A stretch of DNA of 64,000 nucleotides from Paenibacillus sp. UNC451MF (GTDB taxonomy: Bacteria; Bacillota; Bacilli; Paenibacillales; NBRC-103111), in NCBI RefSeq assembly GCF_000686845.1, contig NZ_JMLS01000022.1:1-64000 (forward strand), written 5' to 3'. How positions within the stretch are numbered: position 1 is the first letter of the stretch; each line of letters opens with the position of its first letter. Of the stretch, positions 28,466 to 39,762 are shown piece after piece. Both the position numbers and the translations under genes were made by a program. The notes under the pieces are model-generated. The model ran no database searches. It was not told where the DNA came from and was given only the letters and a program-made list of their open reading frames with translations.

Positions 28466-28951
28466 TTGCATATCGAATGGACCACGTTTTTTATTCAAAT
28501 TGTAGCCTTCTTGATTTTGTACTTCCTGCTGCAAAAGTTTGCGTTCGGCCCTTTATTCGGCATGATGGAAAAACGCAGACAGCTCGTGAAGGATCAAATT
28601 CAAACGGCTGAAAATAGTCGCAAGCAAGCTGAGCAATTGTTAGAGGAGCAAAAACAAGCCCTTCAACAAACTCGTAAAGAAGCACATGATATTATTGAGC
28701 AAGCTAAACAAACGAGTTCCAAACAAGCGGATGAGATTGTTGCTGCAGCACGTACAGAAGCAGATCGTCTGAAAGACGAAGCGCTTAAAGATATCGAGAA
28801 CGAGAAGAACAAAGCGGTTGCAGCTCTGCGCAGCCAAGTGAGCGCGATGTCCGTTTTGATCGCCTCCAAAATTATCGAGAAACAAATTGACGAGAAATCT
28901 CAGAACGAGTTGGTTGAGACTTACCTCAAAGAGGTAGGAGGCAACGTATGA
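28466..28951 (+). CDS. atpF: ATP synthase Fo subunit b
   Basis: A 161-residue stator stalk protein: one N-terminal membrane helix (about 5-25, TTFFIQIVAFLILYFLL) then a long charged coiled coil (EQLLEEQKQALQQTRKEAHD region). TTG start at 28466 behind AAGGGAGTGA. Its 3' end overlaps atpH by 4 nt. The atpE-atpF gap (28389-28465) can fold through GGCG/CGCC arms. Confidence 0.95.
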   Translation: MHIEWTTFFIQIVAFLILYFLLQKFAFGPLFGMMEKRRQLVKDQIQTAENSRKQAEQLLEEQKQALQQTRKEAHDIIEQAKQTSSKQADEIVAAARTEADRLKDEALKDIENEKNKAVAALRSQVSAMSVLIASKIIEKQIDEKSQNELVETYLKEVGGNV

Positions 28952-29481
28952 GTGACATCGTTGTAGCGAAGCGATATGCCAAAGCTCTATTCGAGGTAGC
29001 TAAGGAAAAAGGTATTATTTCCGGAGTGGAAGAAGAGCTGAAATCTGTAGTCGATGCGATTAGGGACAATGCGGATCTGCAGAAGTTCCTGGGCCATCCG
29101 AATATCGGGGCTTCCGTCAAAAAGGACCTGCTGAAGCAGATTTTTGAAGGCAATGTTTCCGAACCGGTGTGGAATACGCTGCAGATTTTGATCGATAAGG
29201 GTAGAGAGGGCACTTTAGCCCAATTGGTTTCCGACTATGTGAAAATTGCGAATGAAGCTTTGGGTCAGGCTAATGCTACGGTTTATGCACCGTTTGTAAT
29301 TTCTGAAGCTCAACAGGCTGAAATTGCAGCACAGTTCGGCAAACTTACGAATAAAACCATCCGTGTGCAAACCGTTGTTGAGCCTAAGCTGCTTGGCGGT
29401 ATTCAAGTGCGGATCGGCGACCGTTTATATGATGGAAGCTTGTCGGGACGTCTGAATCGTCTGGCAAGTTCTTTAAAATAA
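28948..29481 (+). CDS. atpH: ATP synthase F1 subunit delta
   Basis: A 177-residue stator subunit joining the b dimer to the top of F1. The helical N-terminal domain starts VAKRYAKALFEVAKEKG. The C-terminal motif is VVEPKLLGGIQVRIGDRLYDGSLSGRL (ends VVEPKLLGG and YDGSLSGRL). The ATGA overlap with atpF indicates translational coupling. Confidence 0.96.
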   Translation: MSDIVVAKRYAKALFEVAKEKGIISGVEEELKSVVDAIRDNADLQKFLGHPNIGASVKKDLLKQIFEGNVSEPVWNTLQILIDKGREGTLAQLVSDYVKIANEALGQANATVYAPFVISEAQQAEIAAQFGKLTNKTIRVQTVVEPKLLGGIQVRIGDRLYDGSLSGRLNRLASSLK

Positions 29482-29508
29482 GCACAAGCACTGTAAGAAT
29501 AGGGGTGA

Positions 29509-31029
<1,521 letters not shown>

Positions 31030-31041
31030 TATACGAACGGT

Positions 31042-31067
31042 CTGAGCTTCTCGTCTGAGAAGCTCGG
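31042..31067 (+). other. Intercistronic stem-loop atpA-atpG
   Basis: A perfect 9-bp repeat GAGCTTCTC/GAGAAGCTC with a GTCT loop, extended by two G-U/C-G pairs, lies in the 122-nt atpA-atpG gap. No T run follows, so it is not a standard terminator. It probably acts in mRNA processing or stability. Confidence 0.6.
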
Positions 31068-31151
31068 TGTTCCATTTTAAGTCTTTTAACAGGCTTTTCG
31101 AGTGAAGGCTTTTCCGTAAGAAGAGAAGCTTCGAGAGAGAGGTGAGCAAGC

Positions 31152-32012
31152 ATGGCAAAAGGAATGCGCGAAATTAAGCGCCAGATCAAGTCCAAACAAA
31201 ACACGAAGCAAATCACGAAAGCGATGGAGATGGTAGCTGCCTCGAAGCTGAGAAGAGCGCAAGAGGCTGCTGAAGCTGCACGTCCTTACGCTGACAAGCT
31301 GAAAGAAGTGGTTGGCAGTATTGCAGCAGGCACCAAGGGTGTAAAACACCCAATGCTGCAAAATCGCGAAGTGAAGAAGACGGGCTATCTCGTTGTCACT
31401 TCAGACCGCGGTCTGGCGGGTGGTTACAATGCGAACGTGTTGCGTAGAGTAATGACCGAGATCCAAGAAAGACATAAGTCTCCAAATGAATATTCGATTT
31501 TCGTAATCGGACGTAAAGGCAGAGATTTCTTCAGCAAACGCAATATGCCGATTGTTGAAGAGGTGGTTGGACTATCCGACTCACCAACTTTCGGGGACAT
31601 CAAGTCAGTAGCAGCAGCTGCTGTGAAAAACTTTGAGAACGGATCATACGACCAGCTGTTCCTGGTGTATAACAGGTTTGTCAATGCAATCTCCCAAATT
31701 CCAACGGTAAAACAGCTTTTGCCGATGGAAGATATGAGCGGAACGGTAGTAGCCAACTACGAATACGAGCCATCTCCGGAGGGTGTATTGGAAGTGTTGC
31801 TGCCTAAATATGCGGAGACATTGATTTATAGTGCTGTATTGGACGGTAAAGCGAGCGAATTCGGCGCGAGAATGACAGCTATGAACAGTGCAACGAAAAA
31901 TGCGACGAAGATGATCAATACGTTGACACTTTCTTACAACCGTGCACGTCAAGCTGCCATCACTCAGGAAATTTCTGAGATCGTAGCTGGTGCAAGTGCC
32001 GCACAAGGATAA
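31152..32012 (+). CDS. atpG: ATP synthase F1 subunit gamma
   Basis: A 286-residue central-shaft subunit. N-terminal coiled-coil helix [22 protein letters not shown] (ends GMREIKRQI and KQITKAM) with [10 protein letters not shown], the Rossmann-like middle with [13 protein letters not shown], and the C-terminal helix [15 protein letters not shown] follows GAGAGAGAGGTGAGC. Confidence 0.97.
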   Translation: MAKGMREIKRQIKSKQNTKQITKAMEMVAASKLRRAQEAAEAARPYADKLKEVVGSIAAGTKGVKHPMLQNREVKKTGYLVVTSDRGLAGGYNANVLRRVMTEIQERHKSPNEYSIFVIGRKGRDFFSKRNMPIVEEVVGLSDSPTFGDIKSVAAAAVKNFENGSYDQLFLVYNRFVNAISQIPTVKQLLPMEDMSGTVVANYEYEPSPEGVLEVLLPKYAETLIYSAVLDGKASEFGARMTAMNSATKNATKMINTLTLSYNRARQAAITQEISEIVAGASAAQG

Positions 32013-32027
32013 AACCGATCGGCTTGA

Positions 32028-33542
<1,515 letters not shown>

Positions 33543-33612
33543 TCTAACATGTATCGCTGGGCATTCTTAACGGTTTGTCCAGCGAGATATAGAACAGGCA
33601 CGCGGCAAAAAG

Positions 33613-33635
33613 CGAGCTTTTCCATGAAAAGCTCG
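33613..33635 (+). other. Intercistronic stem-loop atpD-atpC
   Basis: A perfect 9-bp repeat CGAGCTTTT/AAAAGCTCG with a CCATG loop, not followed by a T run. Its arms resemble those of the atpA-atpG stem-loop (GAGCTTYT). A further GCTGG/CCAGC pair lies just upstream (about 33556-33583). Confidence 0.6.
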
Positions 33636-33646
33636 TTGTATGCTTA

Positions 33647-33680
33647 CGAAGTGGTTTGCTAAAGCAAACTCTTAGGAGGA
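33647..33680 (+). repeat. Stem-loop plus ribosome-binding-site cassette before atpC
   Basis: CGAAGT, then GTTTGC-TAAA-GCAAAC, then TAGGAGGA (33673-33680). The same arrangement with nearly identical sequence occurs before nuoL at 39716-39750. Confidence 0.6.
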
Positions 33681-33686
33681 ATCCAA

Positions 33687-34085
33687 GTGAGTACTTTCCT
33701 ACTGGAAATTGTAACTCCTGAACGTAAAGTGTTCGCTGAGGAAGCAAACATGATTATCGTGAAGGGCGTAGCTGGAGAGCTTGGTATTCTGCCAAATCAC
33801 ATTCCTTTGGTTACTCCATTGAAAGTGGCGCCAGTTACCGTGAAGCAGAACGGCAAGCAATTGTATATTGCGGTAAACGGCGGCTTTATGGAAGTCCGCA
33901 AGGATAAAGTGGTTATTCTGGCGGAAAGCGCTGAGCTGCCGGAACAAATCGATCTTGAGCGTGCTCAAGCAGCTAAAGAACGTGCTGAGAAGCGTTTAGC
34001 GTCCAAGGACAACTACGACTTCAAACGCGCGGAAGCAGCTTTGCAAAAAGCATTGAATCGGATTGAGGTTTATGGTAGAAAATAA
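33687..34085 (+). CDS. atpC: ATP synthase F1 subunit epsilon
   Basis: A 132-residue subunit with an N-terminal beta-sandwich (LLEIVTPERKVF, GELGILPNHIPLVTPL, FMEVRKDKVVILAESAE) and a C-terminal helical hairpin (AKERAEKRLASKDNYDFKRAEAALQKA, abbreviated by its ends AKERAEKR and AEAALQKA) that can inhibit ATP hydrolysis. GTG start at 33687 behind TAGGAGGA. Last gene of the operon. Confidence 0.96.
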   Translation: MSTFLLEIVTPERKVFAEEANMIIVKGVAGELGILPNHIPLVTPLKVAPVTVKQNGKQLYIAVNGGFMEVRKDKVVILAESAELPEQIDLERAQAAKERAEKRLASKDNYDFKRAEAALQKALNRIEVYGRK

Positions 34086-34102
34086 GAAGTTGAAATGATA
34101 AG

Positions 34103-34133
34103 GCGAGAGAACTTAGTTTCTCTCGCTTTTTTT
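34103..34133 (+). terminator. Terminator of the atp operon
   Basis: A GCGAGAGA/TCTCTCGC stem, extended by A-T, with a short loop and seven T residues. Confidence 0.93.
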
Positions 34134-34242
34134 ACTATTATGAATTTATAAGTTTCGGGGCTCCCCGCAAAGTACCTGAATCAGCTCCGAAGCCAAGGCC
34201 TCACTCTATGTGGTTATTTCATATAAGGAAATTCAGGAAATA

Positions 34243-34272
34243 TTAGACACCCCAACAGGCATTTGTTATAAT
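34243..34272 (+). promoter_or_regulatory. Candidate promoter of the nuo operon
   Basis: TTAGAC (34243-34248), an 18-bp spacer and a perfect TATAAT (34267-34272). It leaves a leader of nearly 190 nt before nuoA, in which I recognise no riboswitch. The remaining part of the 34134-34465 gap holds nothing assignable. Confidence 0.6.
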
Positions 34273-34465
34273 TATTTAGGCATAAATTAACAGTAGGTGT
34301 ATGTTCATTCAGATTTGTTCATAGAGAGCGGCCTAGGAATTTCATCTTGTTTACGCTTACATATAAAACAAGAAGAAAAGACGATTCCATCCTACCAAAT
34401 CTGTCCTGCACAACCTTCTGTAGAACATACTTTCCAATACATTAGTGGGAGGCGGATCGTTCACG

Positions 34466-34831
34466 ATGTACATGAACAATTACGTGGTCGTTGCCATTTT
34501 TCTCATGCTTGGAGTGTTACTTCCAATTGTAGCGCTTACAGTGGGACGATTGCTTCGCCCAAACAAGCCAGTGGAGGAGAAGTATACCACTTATGAAAGC
34601 GGAAATGAGCCCGTAGGCGAGAGCCACGTGCGCTTTAACATCCGCTATTACTTGTTTGCATTGATGTTTGTTATATTTGATGTGGAAACTGTATTTTTGT
34701 ACCCATGGGCCGTTGCGTATAAGCAATTAGGCTTGTTTGCGCTTGTAGAGATGTGCATTTTTGTCGGGCTTCTCGTAGTAGGGTTAATTTATGCTTGGAA
34801 GAAGAAGGTGCTGCAATGGACTTCAATTTAG
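34466..34831 (+). CDS. nuoA: NADH-quinone oxidoreductase subunit A
   Basis: A 121-residue membrane protein with three helices (about 5-25, 62-82, 88-108). The family motif [11 protein letters not shown] lies in the first loop, followed by [26 protein letters not shown] (ends FNIRYYLFA and [10 protein letters not shown]). I start at ATG 34466. GTG 34445 overlaps the ribosome binding site GTGGGAGGCGG. The end overlaps nuoB by 16 nt. Confidence 0.95.
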   Translation: MYMNNYVVVAIFLMLGVLLPIVALTVGRLLRPNKPVEEKYTTYESGNEPVGESHVRFNIRYYLFALMFVIFDVETVFLYPWAVAYKQLGLFALVEMCIFVGLLVVGLIYAWKKKVLQWTSI

Positions 34832-35334
34832 AGTCAATTTCCCCTGAAGAAAGACAAGAGCTTGAGCGAAATGTGTTTATGACAACATTGGAGCAAGTGA
34901 AGGCTTGGGCGCGAAGCAATTCCTTGTGGCCGTTGACCTTCGGTCTGGCCTGTTGCGCGATTGAGATGATGGGAACCGGTGCTTCACACTATGACCTGGA
35001 CCGATTTGGAGTTATCTTCCGTACATCGCCAAGGCAGTCCGATGTGATGATTGTTGCTGGTACGGTAACGAAAAAAATGGCTCCCCTTCTGCGCCGCTTG
35101 TACGAGCAGATGCCAGAACCGAAATGGGTTATTGCTATGGGTTCCTGTGCAACCGCCGGTGGCCCTTATGTGAAGTCCTATGCGGTCGTCAAAGGCGTCG
35201 ATCAGGTGGTTCCTGTCGATGTGTATATCCCGGGCTGTCCTCCGAACCCTGCTGCTTTAATCTATGGCATCAATAAGCTGCAGGAGAAAATACGGTACGA
35301 AGCAAAAACCGGTAAGCAGGTGACCAATCGATGA
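34816..35334 (+). CDS. nuoB: NADH-quinone oxidoreductase subunit B
   Basis: A 172-residue peripheral-arm subunit carrying the N2 [4Fe-4S] cluster next to the quinone site. Cysteine ligands: the tandem pair in [14 protein letters not shown], one in [10 protein letters not shown] and one in [12 protein letters not shown] 34816 with GAAGAAGGTG upstream, inside the end of nuoA. It overlaps nuoC by 4 nt. Confidence 0.96.
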   Translation: MDFNLESISPEERQELERNVFMTTLEQVKAWARSNSLWPLTFGLACCAIEMMGTGASHYDLDRFGVIFRTSPRQSDVMIVAGTVTKKMAPLLRRLYEQMPEPKWVIAMGSCATAGGPYVKSYAVVKGVDQVVPVDVYIPGCPPNPAALIYGINKLQEKIRYEAKTGKQVTNR

Positions 35335-36242
35335 GCGATGAGCAAAAGAAGGATGGTTTGCAGCCTGAAGAGGAAGTGAAGCCGTCTGCAAGTGCGGAAA
35401 CATCGTCAGCTGAGCCTCAGGCAGGTACTGCTGCTAAAGAGGTAGAAGGAACAGTGAAACCTGCTGAAGCGGCCTTAGATCAGAAGGAGAGCGATGCTGC
35501 TTCGCAAGCTTCTGGCGATAGCAAGAACGAGACAAAGCCTGTAGATGACACAGCAGCTCCAGTGAAGCCTGCACGGCCTGAGAGAAGAGCAGCCGCTGCT
35601 GCAAGCGAGTCTGCGGCGGAGGGTGCTACAGCGGAGAAAGCAGCACCCACTGATGAGGAAAAGGAAGCTAAAGCGAAGGCCGCCGCAGAGGCGAGAGCGG
35701 CACGAGCTAATGCGCGCGCCAAGAAGCCGGAGAGTGAGGAAGAATCCGCTCCTAAGGAGCCTTCCCCGAATCAGCCGAGGCTTGACCTGTGGGTGAAGAT
35801 CCTCAAGGATCAGCTAGGAAATGATATCGTTGAGGAAGCTTTTATCAATGAGAGGGATGCGCACCTCCCCTATATAGTAATTAAAAACGATAGGTGGTTC
35901 GAAACGGCTGAACAGCTGAGAGATCACAGCGATTTTAAAATGAATTACTTGCGTAACGTCTCCGGAATTGATCAAGAGACACATATGGAAGTTGCTTATC
36001 ACCTTCTCTCGTTGGATACGAAGCAGGAGATATGCATTAAAATTAAAACGAACAGGGAAACCCCTTCTATCCCATCCGTAACGCCTGTTTGGCCGACAGC
36101 CAATTGGAATGAACGAGAGATTTACGACTTGTTAGGCATTGATTTTCCGGGCCATCCGGACATGAGAAGAATCATGATGTCTGACGATTGGGTCGGTCAT
36201 CCGCTGCGCAAAGACTATGAACCGCTTGACCCGGAGGTGTAG
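35331..36242 (+). CDS. nuoC: NADH-quinone oxidoreductase subunit C with long disordered N-terminus
   Basis: The 30-kDa peripheral-arm subunit. The last ~150 of 303 residues form the conserved domain: [18 protein letters not shown]-like segment (here [19 protein letters not shown], ends WNEREIYDL and DFPGHPD), then [19 protein letters not shown]. The first ~150 residues are low complexity, made almost only of Ala, Glu, Lys, Pro, Ser, Thr and Asp. It overlaps nuoB by ATGA. The extension has no assigned function, although similar tails occur in other Bacillales NuoC. Confidence 0.93.
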   Translation: MSDEQKKDGLQPEEEVKPSASAETSSAEPQAGTAAKEVEGTVKPAEAALDQKESDAASQASGDSKNETKPVDDTAAPVKPARPERRAAAAASESAAEGATAEKAAPTDEEKEAKAKAAAEARAARANARAKKPESEEESAPKEPSPNQPRLDLWVKILKDQLGNDIVEEAFINERDAHLPYIVIKNDRWFETAEQLRDHSDFKMNYLRNVSGIDQETHMEVAYHLLSLDTKQEICIKIKTNRETPSIPSVTPVWPTANWNEREIYDLLGIDFPGHPDMRRIMMSDDWVGHPLRKDYEPLDPEV

Positions 36243-36248
36243 AGTCTC

Positions 36249-37349
36249 TTGATTAGAACGGAAGAACTGTTGTTGAATGTAGGGCCTCAGCATCCGAGTA
36301 CTCACGGAGTTTTTCGGATTGTGGTTAAGCTTGACGGGGAAATCATCACTCATGCCGACCCGGTTATGGGTTATTTACACAGAGGGACCGAGAAGCTCGC
36401 GGAAAATTTAACTTACACGCAAATTATCCCCTATACGGATCGTATGGACTACGTTTCGGCTATGACGAACAATTACGTTCTTGTTCACGCTGTTGAAAAG
36501 CTGATGCAGCTGGAAATACCAGAACGCGCTGATTTTTTGCGGTTAATTGTTATGGAACTTCAGCGGGTAGCCAGTCATTTGGTCTGGTGGGGAACCTATT
36601 TATTGGATATCGGTGCGATGAGTCCTTTTTTGTATGCTTTTCGTGATCGGGAGATCATCATTAACCTATTTAATGAGCTATGCGGAGCACGGCTTACATA
36701 CAATTATATGCGAGTTGGCGGTGTGAAGTGGGATGCTCCGGAAGGCTGGATTGAGAAGGTTCGCAAGTTCATTCCTTACATGCGTGATAAGCTTGATGAA
36801 TATACCAACTTGGTCAGTGGCAACGAAATTTTCTTGGCACGGATTAAAGGGGTCGGCAAGTATGATGCTGAAACCGCCATCGCTTATGGACTGAGTGGTG
36901 CGAATTTGCGATGTACTGGCGTGAAGTGGGACATTCGTAAGGATCAACCATACAGCTTGTACGACCGTTTTGAATTTGACGTTCCTGTAGGGGAAAGAGG
37001 AGATTGCTACGACCGATATTTAATCCGGTTTGAAGAGATCAGGCAGTCGTTACGGATCCTCGAACAAGCTGTCGAGCAATTCCCGGCAGAAGGCGAGATT
37101 ATGGGTAAAGTACCTCGTGTGCTTCGTGCCCCTGAAGGGGAAGTGTATGCAAGGATTGAGGCGCCGCGCGGCGAGATCGGCTGTTATATCGTATCCAAAG
37201 GGAAAGATAAGCCTTATCGCCTGAAGTTCCGCAGACCCTCCTTTGTGAACCTGCAAATATTACCGAAGCTTTTAGTTGGAGAAACAATGACGAATCTCAT
37301 CACAATACTCGGAGGCATTGATATTGTCGTCGGGGAGGTGGACTGTTAA
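36249..37349 (+). CDS. nuoD: NADH-quinone oxidoreductase subunit D
   Basis: A 366-residue subunit that, with NuoB, forms the quinone-binding cavity. The N-terminal NVGPQHPSTHGVFR holds the quinone-headgroup His. RGTEKL, the YTDRMDYVSAM block with the conserved Tyr, and the C-terminal LGGIDIVVGEVD are typical. The TTG start at 36249 has GGAGGTG (36232-36238) upstream. The end overlaps nuoH by one base. Confidence 0.96.
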   Translation: MIRTEELLLNVGPQHPSTHGVFRIVVKLDGEIITHADPVMGYLHRGTEKLAENLTYTQIIPYTDRMDYVSAMTNNYVLVHAVEKLMQLEIPERADFLRLIVMELQRVASHLVWWGTYLLDIGAMSPFLYAFRDREIIINLFNELCGARLTYNYMRVGGVKWDAPEGWIEKVRKFIPYMRDKLDEYTNLVSGNEIFLARIKGVGKYDAETAIAYGLSGANLRCTGVKWDIRKDQPYSLYDRFEFDVPVGERGDCYDRYLIRFEEIRQSLRILEQAVEQFPAEGEIMGKVPRVLRAPEGEVYARIEAPRGEIGCYIVSKGKDKPYRLKFRRPSFVNLQILPKLLVGETMTNLITILGGIDIVVGEVDC

Positions 37350-38353
37350 TGGGAAGCTTATTGCATGAGCAGTTAAATTGGACGAATTTTGCGATCTTTT
37401 TCGCATGGGGCGTTTTATTGCTGCTGCTAGTCCTAGGCTTTGTAACGTATGCCATTTACTTCGAGCGCAAGGTTATCGGTTGGATGCAGCTTCGGATTGG
37501 GCCGAACAGGGTTGGACCCTTAGGACTTCTACAAAGTGTTGCCGACGTGTTCAAGCTGCTGATCAAAGAGGATACAATCCCTCGGAAGGCTGAACGTGAG
37601 TTATTTATTTTAGCTCCAGTCATTACGTTTATCCCTGCGTTTGTGGTCATTGCTGTAATACCCTATACGGATAAACTGATCAGCACCGATCTGAATGTAG
37701 GTTTGCTATTCTATGTTGCCTTGTCCGGAATTTCTACCATTGGGATTGTACTGGGAGGCTGGGCTTCTAATAACAAGTATGCGCTTCTTGGCGGCATGCG
37801 CTCGGCTGCTCAAATGATCAGCTACGAAATTCCGCTTGTCATATCCGTTATTGGAGTGATTATGACAACAGGCAGCTTAAATCTCAATACGATAGCCGAG
37901 CAGCAGGCGGGCGGATTCTGGCATTGGAACTTCCTCCCTCAAATTATCGGCTTTGTCGTATTTGTGATTGCCGGAGTATCGGAGTTAAACCGGACGCCTT
38001 TTGACTTACCGGAGGCGGAATCAGAGCTCGTTGCAGGTTATCATGTAGAATACAGCGGCTTTCGGTTTGCATTCTTTATGCTGGCGGAATATGTGTATGT
38101 CTTTGCCATCGCCGGGCTGACAACAACGTTGTTTCTGGGTGGATGGCATGCTCCGTTCCCGTTCCTTGACTTTATCCCGGGTATCATCTGGTTCCTGTTG
38201 AAGTTCTCCTTCATTGTGTTCTTCCTGTTCTGGATTCGGGCGACACTGCCACGGATTCGTGTGGATCAGCTGATGGGGTTAGGATGGAAAGTATTGCTGC
38301 CACTCGCTTTGATCAACATTTTTGTGACAGCCATTTATATGAGTATCGGATGA
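37349..38353 (+). CDS. nuoH: NADH-quinone oxidoreductase subunit H
   Basis: A 334-residue membrane subunit with eight or nine helices that links the peripheral and membrane arms. ERKVIGWMQLRIGPNRVGP, KEDTIP, the conserved acidic loop ELNRTPFDLPEAESELVAGYHVEYSG (ends ELNRTPFDLPEAE and YHVEYSG) and RVDQLMGLGWK are visible. Confidence 0.96.
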   Translation: MGSLLHEQLNWTNFAIFFAWGVLLLLLVLGFVTYAIYFERKVIGWMQLRIGPNRVGPLGLLQSVADVFKLLIKEDTIPRKAERELFILAPVITFIPAFVVIAVIPYTDKLISTDLNVGLLFYVALSGISTIGIVLGGWASNNKYALLGGMRSAAQMISYEIPLVISVIGVIMTTGSLNLNTIAEQQAGGFWHWNFLPQIIGFVVFVIAGVSELNRTPFDLPEAESELVAGYHVEYSGFRFAFFMLAEYVYVFAIAGLTTTLFLGGWHAPFPFLDFIPGIIWFLLKFSFIVFFLFWIRATLPRIRVDQLMGLGWKVLLPLALINIFVTAIYMSIG

Positions 38354-38402
38354 GTCGGTGTACTTCTATAAATAAAAGATGCTTTGGAAAGGGTGAGAAA
38401 TC

Positions 38403-38846
38403 ATGAAAGGCATAGTCAAAGGTCTCGGTGTTACCCTCAAAAGCATGACCCAGAAGAAAGTGACCTACGCGTATCCGGATGTTCCTTTGGAAATGCCGGA
38501 CCGTTTTAGGGGAATTCAACATTTTGACCCTGATAAATGCATCGTCTGTAATATGTGTGCTCGTGTTTGTCCGACGGAATGCATTACGTTAACGGGTAAG
38601 GCCAATCCAGACCCTGAGAAGAAGGGCAAGGTCATCGATACGTACGATATCAATTTTGAAATATGTATTTTATGCGATTTGTGTACGGAGGTATGTCCAA
38701 CGGAAGCGATTGTCATGACCAACAACTTCGAACTTAGTACTTACAGTCGCGATGATCTGTTTAAGAACCTCCAATGGTTGAACGAAAACAATGTAAATGT
38801 ACGGAAGGAAAATAACTCGGCGCTTCCGAAAGGTGGGGCGAAGTAA
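38403..38846 (+). CDS. nuoI: NADH-quinone oxidoreductase subunit I
   Basis: A 147-residue 8Fe ferredoxin-like subunit with two [4Fe-4S] motifs: CIVCNMCARVCPTEC and CILCDLCTEVCPTEA. ATG follows AAAGGGTGAG. nuoJ starts one base after the stop. In the absence of NuoEFG this may be close to the electron entry point. Confidence 0.95.
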   Translation: MKGIVKGLGVTLKSMTQKKVTYAYPDVPLEMPDRFRGIQHFDPDKCIVCNMCARVCPTECITLTGKANPDPEKKGKVIDTYDINFEICILCDLCTEVCPTEAIVMTNNFELSTYSRDDLFKNLQWLNENNVNVRKENNSALPKGGAK

Positions 38847-38847
38847 T

Positions 38848-39372
38848 ATGTTCGGAAATATCGCTTCTTTTTTATCCAGCGGAGAGAATATTGCTTTCTT
38901 TGTATTCGCATTAATGGCCATCGGTGGCGCGATCTTTATGATCAGCTTCAATAAGGTGGTCCATATGGTGGTAGCTCTGGCGCTGACCTTTATCAGCTTG
39001 GCAGGGCTTTACGTCGTCCTGGATGCGGAATTCGTCGCCTTTGTACAAATCCTCATATATGCCGGTGCGATTTCGATCCTCATGATCTTCGGGATTATGA
39101 TGACAAAGCACCAAGGGGAAGAAGAGGAGCCTAAGCGGCCTGTTCATAATACGCTGCTGATCATTGGAGCACTCGCCTTGTTCGGCGTACTGTTCTATGC
39201 GATCCAAAATGTTACCCTTCCGACAGGAGAATTTAAAGCGGCGGAAGACAATACATTGGAAATAGGCAAGCTTCTATTCAATCAGCATGTTCTTCCGTTC
39301 GAGATCATGTCAGTCCTCTTGACCGTAGCTTTTATCGGAGCCATTGTAGTAGCGAAGAGAGAGGAGGACTAG
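38848..39372 (+). CDS. nuoJ: NADH-quinone oxidoreductase subunit J
   Basis: A 174-residue membrane subunit with five helices. The helix with AEFVAFVQILIYAGAISILMIFGIMM (ends AEFVAFVQIL and ISILMIFGIMM) is the family hallmark. C-terminal VLLTVAFIGAIVVAKRE. ATG 38848 chosen. An in-frame upstream ATG at 38797 would overlap nuoI by 50 nt. Confidence 0.94.
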   Translation: MFGNIASFLSSGENIAFFVFALMAIGGAIFMISFNKVVHMVVALALTFISLAGLYVVLDAEFVAFVQILIYAGAISILMIFGIMMTKHQGEEEEPKRPVHNTLLIIGALALFGVLFYAIQNVTLPTGEFKAAEDNTLEIGKLLFNQHVLPFEIMSVLLTVAFIGAIVVAKREED

Positions 39373-39375
39373 ACC

Positions 39376-39687
39376 ATGGCAGGAATGGCCACCCCCTACT
39401 TAACCTTAGCGGCGATTTTATTCTGTATCGGATTGTATGGTGCACTGACCAAAAAGAATGCCGTCATCGTGCTGCTATCCATTGAGCTGATGCTGAATGC
39501 AGTCAATATCAACCTGGTCGCTTTCTCAAAGCTGGGCGTTCATCCGAGCTTGACGGGTCAAATTTTTTCATTGTTTAACATCACGATAGCCGCAGCGGAG
39601 GCTGCGGTAGGCATAGCCATCCTAATAGCGCTGTACCGCAACAAAGGAACGACGGACGTCAACGAGATGGATTCGTTGAAACGATAG
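39376..39687 (+). CDS. nuoK: NADH-quinone oxidoreductase subunit K
   Basis: A 103-residue three-helix subunit. Conserved acidic residues: Glu in [12 protein letters not shown] and Glu in [14 protein letters not shown], both on the proton path. It starts 3 bp after nuoJ. Confidence 0.95.
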   Translation: MAGMATPYLTLAAILFCIGLYGALTKKNAVIVLLSIELMLNAVNINLVAFSKLGVHPSLTGQIFSLFNITIAAAEAAVGIAILIALYRNKGTTDVNEMDSLKR

Positions 39688-39715
39688 CTTGCAAGCATAA
39701 GCTTAGCAGCGCTTT

Positions 39716-39750
39716 CGAAGTAAGTTTGCGAATGCAAACTTGTAGGAGGA
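39716..39750 (+). repeat. Stem-loop plus ribosome-binding-site cassette before nuoL
   Basis: CGAAGT, then AAGTTTGC-GAAT-GCAAACTT (perfect 8-bp stem), then TAGGAGGA at 39743-39750. It nearly repeats the element before atpC at 33647-33680. Confidence 0.6.
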
Positions 39751-39762
39751 GGACATAAATTC

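Noticed and set aside
34297-34596. Plus-strand frame of 99 codons before nuoA
   Set aside because: It overlaps nuoA in another frame, has no ribosome binding site and no protein-like pattern.
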